Origin: an uncultured Eubacteriaceae bacterium
GTDB taxonomy: Bacteria > Bacillota > Clostridia > Eubacteriales > UBA1433
DNA length: 28,632 nt
NCBI GenBank assembly: GCA_937914785.1
Contig: CALGIV010000120.1
Location: 1 to 28,632, forward strand
Direction: 5' to 3'
Shown: positions 22,104 through 28,632 of the stretch, piece after piece
How the letters are laid out: each line of letters begins with the position of its first letter
How positions within the stretch are numbered: position 1 is the first letter of the stretch
Made by a program: the position numbers and the translations under genes
The notes under the pieces: generated by a model
Seen by the model: the letters and a program-made list of their open reading frames with translations, nothing else
Told to the model about the DNA's origin: nothing
Databases searched by the model: none

Positions 22104-22156
22104 GCGATAATGAACAAGATTACAATTATCATAGTTGTAATCTTGTTCATTATCGC
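22104..22156. repeat. 22-bp perfect inverted repeat directly before the aquaporin start
   Basis: The arms (22104-22125 and 22135-22156, starting GCGATAATGAACAAG) are perfectly complementary with a nine-base loop TTATCATAG. The right arm ends five bases before the ATG at 22162. No T run follows on either strand, so it is not a standard intrinsic terminator. Confidence 0.85.
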
Positions 22157-22161
22157 GAAAA

Positions 22162-22842
22162 ATGAAAAAGTACATTTCAGAATTTGTTGGAACATTGGTA
22201 TTGGTATTTATGGGGTGCGGCAGTGCAATCTTCCTTGGCTGTGAAATTGCGGGTGGTCATCTCGCCGTGGCTTTTGCTTTCGGCCTTTCTATTGTAGCGA
22301 TGGCATACGTGATCGGCAATATTTCCGGTTGCCACATCAATCCGGCGGTATCTCTTGCGATGCTGATGCAGAAGAGGCTTTCGGGAAAAGATTTCGCAGG
22401 GTATATCGTTGCACAGATTTTAGGGGCGATTGCAGGCGCGGCTTTGTTAAAAGCGTTGGTCAGCGGGTTTGGTTTGACTGATTTGACCGGTGGTCTTGGC
22501 TCTAACGGCATAGCAAATGCAAGAGGCATTGGCGGTGCTATCATTATAGAAATTATACTGACATTTATTTTTGTTTTCACAATTCTTGGCGTCACTTCTG
22601 ACGAGAAGAAGAGCAGTATTGCAGGCGTTGTCATTGGCCTGACCCTGACGTTTGTGCATATCGTCGGAATTCCACTGACCGGAACTTCCGTCAATCCGGC
22701 GCGAAGCATCGGTCCGGCGCTGTTTGCAGGTGGTGAAGCTCTTTCGACTGTATGGGTGTTTATTATAGCACCATTAATCGGCGCTGCTTTGGCCTCAATC
22801 GTATTCTCTTTGCTTAAAAAGCGTACTGAAAACATTATCTAG
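22162..22842 (+). CDS. Aquaporin (AqpZ-like water channel)
   Basis: The 226-residue, six-helix membrane channel has both NPA boxes, HINPAVS (N60) and SVNPARS (N178). The selectivity filter residues align with AqpZ as F40, H166, T175 and R181, the water-selective set rather than the wider glycerol-facilitator set, so fast water passage is expected. The start is fixed by the conserved MKKYISEFVGTLVLVFMGCGSA N-terminus. There is no Shine-Dalgarno sequence before the ATG; a 22-bp perfect hairpin sits there instead, so expression is likely controlled or initiated in an unusual way. A hairpin terminator follows. Confidence 0.93.
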   Translation: MKKYISEFVGTLVLVFMGCGSAIFLGCEIAGGHLAVAFAFGLSIVAMAYVIGNISGCHINPAVSLAMLMQKRLSGKDFAGYIVAQILGAIAGAALLKALVSGFGLTDLTGGLGSNGIANARGIGGAIIIEIILTFIFVFTILGVTSDEKKSSIAGVVIGLTLTFVHIVGIPLTGTSVNPARSIGPALFAGGEALSTVWVFIIAPLIGAALASIVFSLLKKRTENII

Positions 22843-22870
22843 GAACTTAATTTGTAAGCATAAAAATAAA

Positions 22871-22924
22871 TGACACTTTATTGAATAATTTTTGTAGAAT
22901 ATTTAACAAAGTGTCGTTTTTGTT
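22871..22924 (+). terminator. Terminator after the aquaporin gene
   Basis: TGACACTTT and AAAGTGTC(G) pair across a 28-base loop and run into GTTTTTGTTTT. The long loop lowers confidence. Confidence 0.55.
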
Positions 22925-22963
22925 TTGCAGTTATCAAAAAATATGCAGTTTGGAGTGATGGAT

Positions 22964-23428
22964 TTGGCGAGAATTTCAGGTGTAGCAATAAAACATCAAC
23001 CGGAGCATCATATGCTGACCATTCGAAAAACGATAGATTTTATGAAAGAATATTCGAACTTTATGGATCAAACGCTTGAGGCAATTACGCGTTATATGGA
23101 TACTGTTGGTATCGTACCCAGTGGCGGGCCAATTGTATGTTTTCACAATATGGATTTAGAGTATCTTGATGTGGAGGCGGGGTGGGCGGTTGCGACAGCT
23201 GTAGCGGGCAACGATGAGATTACAGCAAACACTGTTTGTGCCCAAAAGGTTGCAACGGCGATTGATCAGGGCCCTTATGAAGAACAGGACTCTACCTTGA
23301 TGGATATATTTGCGTGGATAGAAGAAAACGGATACGAACCGCAAGGCCCGATTTATTATCATTATCTGAACGATACGGATCGTTCGCCCGAAAAGTTTTT
23401 GACACAGATGGTTTTGCCGGTCAAATAG
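22964..23428 (+). CDS. GyrI-like effector-binding domain protein
   Basis: The 154-residue stand-alone protein has the SOUL/GyrI-like (AraC effector-binding) fold pattern: ISGVAIKHQPEHHMLTIRKTIDF, then a helix, VGIVPSGGPIVCFHN, DVEAGWAVATAV, a repeated half with VATAIDQGPYEEQDSTLMDIFAWIEENG, and the final YYHYLNDTDRSPEKFLTQMVLPVK. These proteins bind small amphipathic or drug-like molecules; some regulate and some protect gyrase. It has no DNA-binding domain. The start is uncertain: the TTG at 22964 has GGAG at eight bases, while the ATG at 22958 is only two bases from it and other upstream starts (22925, 22943) lack a site. No ligand or partner can be named. Confidence 0.78.
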   Translation: MARISGVAIKHQPEHHMLTIRKTIDFMKEYSNFMDQTLEAITRYMDTVGIVPSGGPIVCFHNMDLEYLDVEAGWAVATAVAGNDEITANTVCAQKVATAIDQGPYEEQDSTLMDIFAWIEENGYEPQGPIYYHYLNDTDRSPEKFLTQMVLPVK

Positions 23429-23652
23429 AAGAGAGTTCATCGTCGGCAATGCTTGCGATATGCTCATTTTTTAGTGTGCATGTTAAAAAGTGCCGTCGGA
23501 TACGGGGATGACAAGGACTGGCTTCATACAAGTCTCATATAAGCGTATGTGCGTTTTTATAATTAATCGGTCAACAGATCAGTCCGCCCTTGTATCGCTT
23601 AATCTGATGTGTCGTAAAGCAGAGATGAATACCGGAGAGGAGGATGGCCTGT

Positions 23653-24194
23653 TTAAGCAATTCGCTGAATAATAATCGATGCGCGGTTGATAGCCTGATT
23701 ATCAACGCCGGTTCCGGCAAGGTGGCATTCAGTTGCGGATTTGTTTCTCAGTGAAATGGTAGCTTCAGCTTCGATTGCTGTAAGAAACATGCCCGTCAGT
23801 TCAATGCGTTTTGTATCGCCCGGCTGGTCTGAATACATACTGAAAAGGGAAAGCGGGTTCTCAAGTCCGTCGATGGCAACCGCATAAGCTACGTTAAGCA
23901 GGTCGGCAGTAGGGCGTACGGTTAGAATATAATCGATGCGGTAGCGGTAGAGACCGGCAGTATTTACTGTAACAACAGAAGTGCTTGGTGTAAAACTGAA
24001 ATCGCCGAATTGATATGATAAGAGAAAGGCGACATCGCCTTCCGGCGGGACATCTTGCGCCCCTCCGTTGTGGACAGCATTGAAATATGCGGGCGTTATC
24101 CCTGGTCCGGTTGGCCTTTGTGGTCCTGTGGGGCCCTGTCAGCCCTTGATAGTAGCAATAGTATGGAAAGCTAATATTGATTATCATAGTTCAT
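23653..24194 (-). pseudogene. Frameshifted collagen-like surface protein gene (BclA-type C-terminal domain)
   Basis: On the minus strand, TGGAGG precedes an ATG at 24194 that stops after seven codons (MNYDNQY). One frame over is SFPYYCYYQGLTGP, and a further frame over continues TGPQRPTGPGITPAYFNA, then a beta-rich domain (VPPEGDVAFLLSYQFGD, VVTVNTAGLYRYRIDYIL, ELTGMFLTAIEAEATISL) ending IIIQRIA. That is a short G-x-x collagen-like repeat with a C1q/TNF-like C-terminal domain as in BclA-type exosporium proteins. The second shift lies in a GGGCCCC run near 24131-24136: removing one C gives LTGPTGPQ. Either the gene is broken, or the shifts are sequence errors or slippage. The intact C-terminal domain suggests recent damage. 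Confidence 0.7.
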
Positions 24195-24365
24195 TTTATC
24201 CTCCAGGGAGCTAAAGTGTTATTATAGTAGGCGTCGTAAAGTTGTGAAAGTTCAATGGGCTAAGATCACCCTACAGAGTCGTCAAGGGTGCAAACGCATA
24301 GTAAGCGCTATGTCATTTTTTTTCCTGATAGATACATATAGATTTGTAAAAAAGAAACTTCGGCT

Positions 24366-24393
24366 TTGCAAGCAGAAAAAAATATGATATATT
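24366..24393 (+). promoter_or_regulatory. Promoter of plsY
   Basis: TTGCAA (24366-24371) and TATATT (24388-24393) are 16 bases apart, about 40 bases before the start codon. Confidence 0.55.
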
Positions 24394-24434
24394 GAATAGA
24401 GTTAAATTGGCCGAATGGTTGATGGAGAGACAAA

Positions 24435-25028
24435 ATGAAATACGCAATTGTATTCCTGCTATGTTATTTTCTTGGCAATATCAACGTGGCGTTTATTGCC
24501 GGGAAGATTTTTTCTAAAAGTGATATTCGGGATGAAGGCAGTGGCAATGCGGGCAGTGCAAATGCTCTGCGTACATATGGCGCGAAGGTGGGGCTGACCG
24601 TACTTGTACTTGATGTGTTAAAGGGTGTTGTTGCAATGTTGATTGGCCGTTGGGTTACCGATGGCGCGGTATTGGGCGAATGTGCTGCCGTGCTCGGCGT
24701 GATCGTCGGGCACATCTGGCCGGTTATGCTGCGTTTTAAGGGCGGCAAAGGGATTGCGACGATTGCCGGTACGTATCTGATGATTTCGCCGCCGGCGATG
24801 TTGATCAGCCTTGGCGTGGCATTATTGACGATGGTAGTTTCGAAAATGGTCTCTTTGGGCTCTGTTCTGGGCGTCGTCTCACTGATGGTTTGCACATTTA
24901 TTTTTACAGGCGCCGGGCCGGTCGCTTACGTGACGGTGCTGGTTGGCCTGATCGCGATTTTCGCGCATCGAGAAAATATTAAACGCATCATCAGTAAAGA
25001 AGAAAGTAAATTGCAATTTAAAAAATAA
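24435..25028 (+). CDS. plsY: Glycerol-3-phosphate acyltransferase PlsY
   Basis: The 197-residue, five-helix membrane enzyme transfers acyl from acyl-phosphate to glycerol-3-phosphate, the first committed step of phospholipid synthesis in most Gram-positives. It carries the three PlsY motifs: DEGSGNAGSANALRTYG (usually GSGNxGATN, here with S for T), RFKGGKGIATIAGTYL, and the C-terminal AIFAHRENIKRI. The ATG follows TGGAGAGAC at suitable spacing. A promoter precedes it and a terminator begins within its stop codon, so it stands alone. Confidence 0.94.
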   Translation: MKYAIVFLLCYFLGNINVAFIAGKIFSKSDIRDEGSGNAGSANALRTYGAKVGLTVLVLDVLKGVVAMLIGRWVTDGAVLGECAAVLGVIVGHIWPVMLRFKGGKGIATIAGTYLMISPPAMLISLGVALLTMVVSKMVSLGSVLGVVSLMVCTFIFTGAGPVAYVTVLVGLIAIFAHRENIKRIISKEESKLQFKK

Positions 25029-25054
25029 CTGCTTTTAAGGCAGTTGTTTTTTTT
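25027..25054 (+). terminator. Terminator of plsY
   Basis: AACTGC and GCAGTT form a six-pair stem followed by G and eight T, overlapping the stop codon. Confidence 0.75.
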
Positions 25055-25104
25055 AGGAATTTGTTGTAGAATAATGGATAGTTTTGTAAGCAAAGGATGA
25101 AAAT

Positions 25105-25992
25105 ATGACCCGAGAGAAAGTCAAGAAGATATTTTTATATTTCATCGCTCTTTTTATTGTGTGGTTCGGTGCGTCTTTCGTAGCGAATCACTATATTGAT
25201 TATGCAGAAGTAATGGATTTGAGTGATGAAATGCTGTATGCAGCTGCTTTGAGGAATGAAGCGGTATTGGACGTACGGCTGGATGAATTGTTGCGGTTGC
25301 AAGCGGATGAGAGTGAAGAGACGGACGAAGTTGTCTATGCGCTTGGGGATGCGGATGCAGAGATTTTGAATGTCAAGATGCAGCTTTATTATGCGGAATA
25401 TCTTGAAACTGAGCCGAAGGATGAAGTTTATGATGAGGAGCTTGTTGAGGCTGTAAAGCGCTATCAGCAGACTGCTGGGCTGGAAATAACTGGAAATATC
25501 ACAGAAGAGACCCTGACAAGCCTTATGAATGAAGAAATGGTGATGAAACCGGGCCAGTCGGGTACAGGGATAAAGCGTTATCTGGACATTTTGTTTAATC
25601 TCGATTATTTATCCGATACGCCGGGTACATATTTTAATGAAATGGCAGCAGGTGCGGTACGCGCCTACCAGCAGGATCGCCAGCTGATCGTAAATGGTAT
25701 GTTGGACGAGCGGACGCGCACGCGTTTGGATGAAGAAAAATATGTGTATCGTGAAGGGATGCGCGGCGAAGATATTTTAGCGCTGCAGGAAATGCTCGCT
25801 GCATTGGGCTATCTTCAAGGCAGTGCGGACGGCCTTTACGGTCAGGGCACGGCGCAGGCCGTGCGTGCATTTCAGGAAGAAAACAATATTATGCTATCCG
25901 GTGAAATGGACGAGTATACAAAGCTTGAAATTAAGAAGGCTTTTGAAGCGATGAATGCACCTGCCGATCGTAGCGGAGGTGAGAAGAAGTGA
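25105..25992 (+). CDS. Membrane-anchored peptidoglycan-binding domain protein coupled to ftsE
   Basis: The 295-residue protein has one N-terminal membrane helix (about 9-27, FLYFIALFIVWFGASFVAN) and an extracellular part with three units like the PF01471 peptidoglycan-binding fold. The units are VEAVKRYQQTAGLEITGNITEETLTSLM, then AAGAVRAYQQDRQLIVNGMLDERTRTRL, then the best match LQEMLAALGYLQGSADGLYGQGTAQAVRAFQEE. An acidic stretch links the anchor to these. Its TGA overlaps the GTG of ftsE by four bases, so it belongs to the ftsEX operon and may bring the FtsEX complex or its hydrolase to the wall. That role is inferred from context. The start ATG follows AAAGGATG. Confidence 0.85.
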   Translation: MTREKVKKIFLYFIALFIVWFGASFVANHYIDYAEVMDLSDEMLYAAALRNEAVLDVRLDELLRLQADESEETDEVVYALGDADAEILNVKMQLYYAEYLETEPKDEVYDEELVEAVKRYQQTAGLEITGNITEETLTSLMNEEMVMKPGQSGTGIKRYLDILFNLDYLSDTPGTYFNEMAAGAVRAYQQDRQLIVNGMLDERTRTRLDEEKYVYREGMRGEDILALQEMLAALGYLQGSADGLYGQGTAQAVRAFQEENNIMLSGEMDEYTKLEIKKAFEAMNAPADRSGGEKK

Positions 25993-26669
25993 TTAAGTTT
26001 GAGCAGGTATACAAGCAGTACAAGGGCAATGAGCAGTGTGCGCTTGAGGATATCAATGTCTTTATCGACCGCGGTGAATTTGTCTTTTTGGTCGGCCCGA
26101 GCGGTGCGGGGAAAAGTACGTTTCTGAATTTGATTTTAAAAGATTTTGACCCGACTCGGGGCACCGTCTACGTCGACGATGTCGATTTAAGCACGGTAAA
26201 GGGCAACACCGTGCAGCGTATGCGCCGTCGTATGGGCGTGGTCTTTCAGGAGTTTAAATTGCTGGAAGGAAAGACCGTTTATGAAAATATTGGTTTTGCG
26301 ATGGAAGTTCTGCGCCGTGATAAAAAGACGATTCAACGCAGGGTTATGCGCGTGCTGCAACTTGTTGGTTTGGAAAATGCCGCTGCCAAATATCCGCAGG
26401 AATTATCCGGCGGGGAGCGCCAGCGCGTAGCGATTGCACGGGCGATCATCAACGGGCCGGATATTCTGATTTGTGATGAGCCGACCGGGAATTTAGACCC
26501 GCGTACGTCGCTGGGTATTATGAAGTTATTGGAAAACATTAATAAGCTGGGCACGACCATCGTGATGGCAACGCATGATAAACCCGTTGTGGATGCGTTT
26601 AAGAAGCGGGTTATCATCCTTGAGAGGGGTCATTTGATAGGTGACAGAAAAGGAGGCTACTTCTATTGA
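25989..26669 (+). CDS. ftsE: Cell division ATP-binding protein FtsE
   Basis: The 226-residue ABC ATPase has Walker A GPSGAGKST (36-44), signature LSGGERQRVAIARAI, Walker B ILICDEPTGNLD and switch histidine ATHDK. With FtsX it powers extracellular peptidoglycan hydrolases during division. The GTG at 25989 overlaps the previous stop (GTGA) and has GGAGGTGAG upstream. Its stop overlaps the TTG start of ftsX. It acts at the cytoplasmic face of the membrane. Confidence 0.96.
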   Translation: MIKFEQVYKQYKGNEQCALEDINVFIDRGEFVFLVGPSGAGKSTFLNLILKDFDPTRGTVYVDDVDLSTVKGNTVQRMRRRMGVVFQEFKLLEGKTVYENIGFAMEVLRRDKKTIQRRVMRVLQLVGLENAAAKYPQELSGGERQRVAIARAIINGPDILICDEPTGNLDPRTSLGIMKLLENINKLGTTIVMATHDKPVVDAFKKRVIILERGHLIGDRKGGYFY

Positions 26670-27559
26670 GTATGATACTGAACTTCTTTCGGGACGCTTA
26701 TCTGAACATCAAGCGGAATTTGTTGATGAGTATGGCTTCGGTGATCTCGGTGATGGCGGCGCTGATTATCGTTGGGGTAATCGCCATTATCGCGATGAAC
26801 GTGACATTTATTGTCGATGAGGTAGAAAGCAACCTCGAAATGAAAATATATATGGCAGATGACCAGCCTGAGGCTTCCGTCGAAGAAATTGGCAGCCGTA
26901 TTCAGGCCAACGCACACGTGACAGAGCTTGCGTTTGTCAGCAAAGACGAAGCGCTGGATGAGTTTGCCTCCTGGTTTGGAAAAAACGAACAGCTGTTGCA
27001 GGGGTATGCCGAGCAGGGCAATCCGCTGCCGAGTTCCTATGTTATAAAAGTGGACAACGCGGAAAATCTCGATCAGATATATAAAGAGTTTATCAATATA
27101 GAGGGTGTTGAAGATATCGTCTACGGCCAGGAGTACGTGAGTGCGTTGCTGAAATTCAATAAGATGATCAATACGGTCAGTATTGTCGTCGTATTGATTT
27201 TAAGCATTATCAGTCTTTTTACGATTTACAATACGATAAAACTGACGGTTTTTGCGCGCCGCGGCGATATCGATATTATGAAGTATGTGGGTGCGGGTAA
27301 GCTTTACATCAAAATGCCGTTTATTTTGGAAGGCAGTATGTTAGGCGTGCTGGGAGCGTTGGTCGCCGTATTGTTATTGCGCAATATTTACGCGATGGTA
27401 CTCGGCAGCTTAAAACTTGGTACTGTAATGCCTTTAAGTGCCTCGCTTGCGCCGTTCGGGTTGGTAATCGGGCCGATTAGCTATTGGTTCCTGCTTTATG
27501 GGTTTATAATCGGTGCAGTCGGCAGTTTGATTTCGGTCAGTAAGTTTCTGCGTACATAG
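26666..27559 (+). CDS. ftsX: Cell division permease-like protein FtsX
   Basis: The 297-residue protein has four membrane segments: one near residues 20-50, a large extracellular loop (about 55-165, with FVSKDEALDEFASWFG), then three more helices. It matches FtsX, which passes conformational change from FtsE to wall hydrolases. IYNTIKLTVFARRGDIDIMKYVGAG is the conserved coupling loop. The TTG start at 26666 sits nine bases after AAAGGAGG and overlaps the ftsE stop; an ATG at 26672 is the alternative. Confidence 0.95.
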   Translation: MSMILNFFRDAYLNIKRNLLMSMASVISVMAALIIVGVIAIIAMNVTFIVDEVESNLEMKIYMADDQPEASVEEIGSRIQANAHVTELAFVSKDEALDEFASWFGKNEQLLQGYAEQGNPLPSSYVIKVDNAENLDQIYKEFINIEGVEDIVYGQEYVSALLKFNKMINTVSIVVVLILSIISLFTIYNTIKLTVFARRGDIDIMKYVGAGKLYIKMPFILEGSMLGVLGALVAVLLLRNIYAMVLGSLKLGTVMPLSASLAPFGLVIGPISYWFLLYGFIIGAVGSLISVSKFLRT

Positions 27560-27576
27560 CAGACAGGAGATAGATT

Positions 27577-28632
27577 ATGAAGTATAACTGTAAAAAAGTA
27601 GTATCGCTGTTTTTAATCTGTGTAATTGTCTTGTCAGTACCGTTAAATATTTTTGCAGAAGAAACCAATCAGGAAAAGCTGGATCGCATTCGCGATGAGC
27701 TGGAAGCGATTGCAGAGGAAATTCGCAACTATGAAGGCAATATTGATGGCCTGATGGCGTTAATCGGCGAAATTGACGATAAAATTGATGAATATCAAGC
27801 GGAAATTGATAGAAAAAATCAGGAGATCGATGAAGCGAAAATACGGCTGGAAGAAGCAGAATTGGAATTGGTTGAAGCGGAAAAAAATCGGGAAGCACAC
27901 AAAGAAATAGCCGATAAACGGATGCGCGTTATGTATATGTACGGAGATATGAACTATCTCGAAGTGTTGTTTTCTGCCGACAGTATTACCGATTTACTCA
28001 GTCGGTTAGATGGCGTGCGGCTTTTGACGCGTTCAGACAATGATATATTTACAGAACTGCTGCGTATTGAAGCAGAGATTCAGGAAAAGAAAGAAAAAAT
28101 AGAAGAAGAAAAAGTTGCACTTGAAGCTTATGTTGCCGAGCAACAGGCCAATATTGATGCGCAGATGGCGCTGCGCGGAGAAAAAGAAGCCAAGCTGACC
28201 GAGCTGGAATCGAGCCTTGCCGGTGCGGAAGAAGCGGAACGCAAATTGAAACAGGATGAGACGGACATTTTACGTATTTTGGCTGCAGAACAGAATACCG
28301 AAGTGGAATATGGGAATACGAAAGGGTATTACCTGTGGCCGACGCCCGGTTATTACTATATCACAAGTGAATACGGCTATCGTGTGCATCCTGTCTACGG
28401 CTATACACTCTATCATAATGGGTTGGATATTGGAGCTTCTTACGGTGCGCCCATTCTCTCTCCCGGAACGGGTGTCGTGTTGATTGCCAGTTATTACGGC
28501 GGTTACGGCTACACCGTACTCATCGATATGGGCGGCGGAGTTTCAATGCTCCTGGGGCATTGCAGCCAGTTGCTCGTCAGCAAAGGTGATATTGTTACAC
28601 AAGGGCAAACGGTGGCGCTCGTCGGCTCGACC
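27577..28632 (+). CDS. Coiled-coil M23 peptidase, PcsB/EnvC-like (3' end beyond window)
   Basis: The frame opens with ATG after CAGGAG and is still open at the window end (352 codons seen). A signal peptide ends near residue 28 (NIFA-EE). Residues 30-110 and 165-245 are strong coiled coils rich in Glu, Lys and Leu, separated by MRVMYMYGDMNYLEVLFSADS, a segment typical of PcsB/CwlO/EnvC-like proteins that fold back for FtsX control. The C-terminal LytM/M23 domain shows YHNGLDIGASYGAP (H280, D284) and a histidine in LLGHCSQL (H328), expected zinc ligands. Directly downstream of ftsX, it is the likely wall hydrolase activated by FtsEX. The last residues are missing. Confidence 0.9.
   Translation, partial: MKYNCKKVVSLFLICVIVLSVPLNIFAEETNQEKLDRIRDELEAIAEEIRNYEGNIDGLMALIGEIDDKIDEYQAEIDRKNQEIDEAKIRLEEAELELVEAEKNREAHKEIADKRMRVMYMYGDMNYLEVLFSADSITDLLSRLDGVRLLTRSDNDIFTELLRIEAEIQEKKEKIEEEKVALEAYVAEQQANIDAQMALRGEKEAKLTELESSLAGAEEAERKLKQDETDILRILAAEQNTEVEYGNTKGYYLWPTPGYYYITSEYGYRVHPVYGYTLYHNGLDIGASYGAPILSPGTGVVLIASYYGGYGYTVLIDMGGGVSMLLGHCSQLLVSKGDIVTQGQTVALVGST

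Noticed and set aside
22104..22156. 22-bp hairpin as the dgt terminator
   Set aside because: No T run follows on either strand, and it ends five bases before the next start codon. It was kept as a repeat instead.
23894..24187. 97-codon minus-strand open frame starting MIINISFPYY
   Set aside because: Only its first part fits; after LTGP the true collagen-like sequence continues in another frame. It was treated as part of the frameshifted gene.
1..28632. CRISPR array, insertion sequence or prophage
   Set aside because: No regularly spaced repeats, transposase, integrase or phage structural gene was seen anywhere in the window.

Overview
The window looks like chromosomal DNA of an anaerobic, amino-acid-fermenting low-GC Gram-positive (Clostridia-like) bacterium. 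The reasons are GGAGG-type ribosome sites, frequent GTG/TTG starts, sigma-A type promoters, lipoproteins without an outer-membrane system, ferredoxin-linked 2-oxoacid oxidoreductases, a DNA polymerase I with a degenerate proofreading domain, an FtsEX/PcsB-like division module and a collagen-like surface protein of the kind seen on spore coats. The species cannot be named from sequence alone.

Layout. Positions 1-5560 hold small accessory units: the tail of an unknown gene, a BamE-like lipoprotein, an FAD-Rieske oxidoreductase overlapping a tocopherol-cyclase-like gene, a second BamE-like lipoprotein with two repeats, and a VOC-fold gene joined to a TIR-TPR gene. Positions 5850-13700 form a fermentation locus: a family-2 CoA-transferase, a convergent GntR/FCD regulator, and an eight-gene operon made of two tandem copies of a four-subunit 2-oxoacid:ferredoxin oxidoreductase (delta-alpha-beta-gamma, twice). 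A 2-oxo acid would be oxidised to acyl-CoA with reduction of ferredoxin, and the CoA-transferase could then pass CoA on to another acid; substrates are not readable from sequence.

Positions 13700-17850 are housekeeping: a HAD phosphatase on the minus strand, polA, coaE and tRNA-Leu(GAG). Between 17907 and 20410, bounded by an exact 14-bp direct repeat just downstream of the tRNA, sits a minus-strand metalloid cassette: arsR, an ArsP-type permease, a 58-residue cysteine-rich protein and a DUF5714-like cysteine-rich protein. Two matching operator-like sites lie upstream of arsR and of arsP. This cassette is the best candidate here for an undescribed system.

Positions 20630-28632 hold dgt (dGTPase), a water-type aquaporin with a 22-bp perfect hairpin just before its start codon and no visible ribosome site, a GyrI-like effector-binding protein, a frameshifted collagen-like surface protein gene (minus strand), plsY, and a division operon: a membrane-anchored peptidoglycan-binding protein, ftsE, ftsX and a coiled-coil M23 peptidase that runs off the window end.
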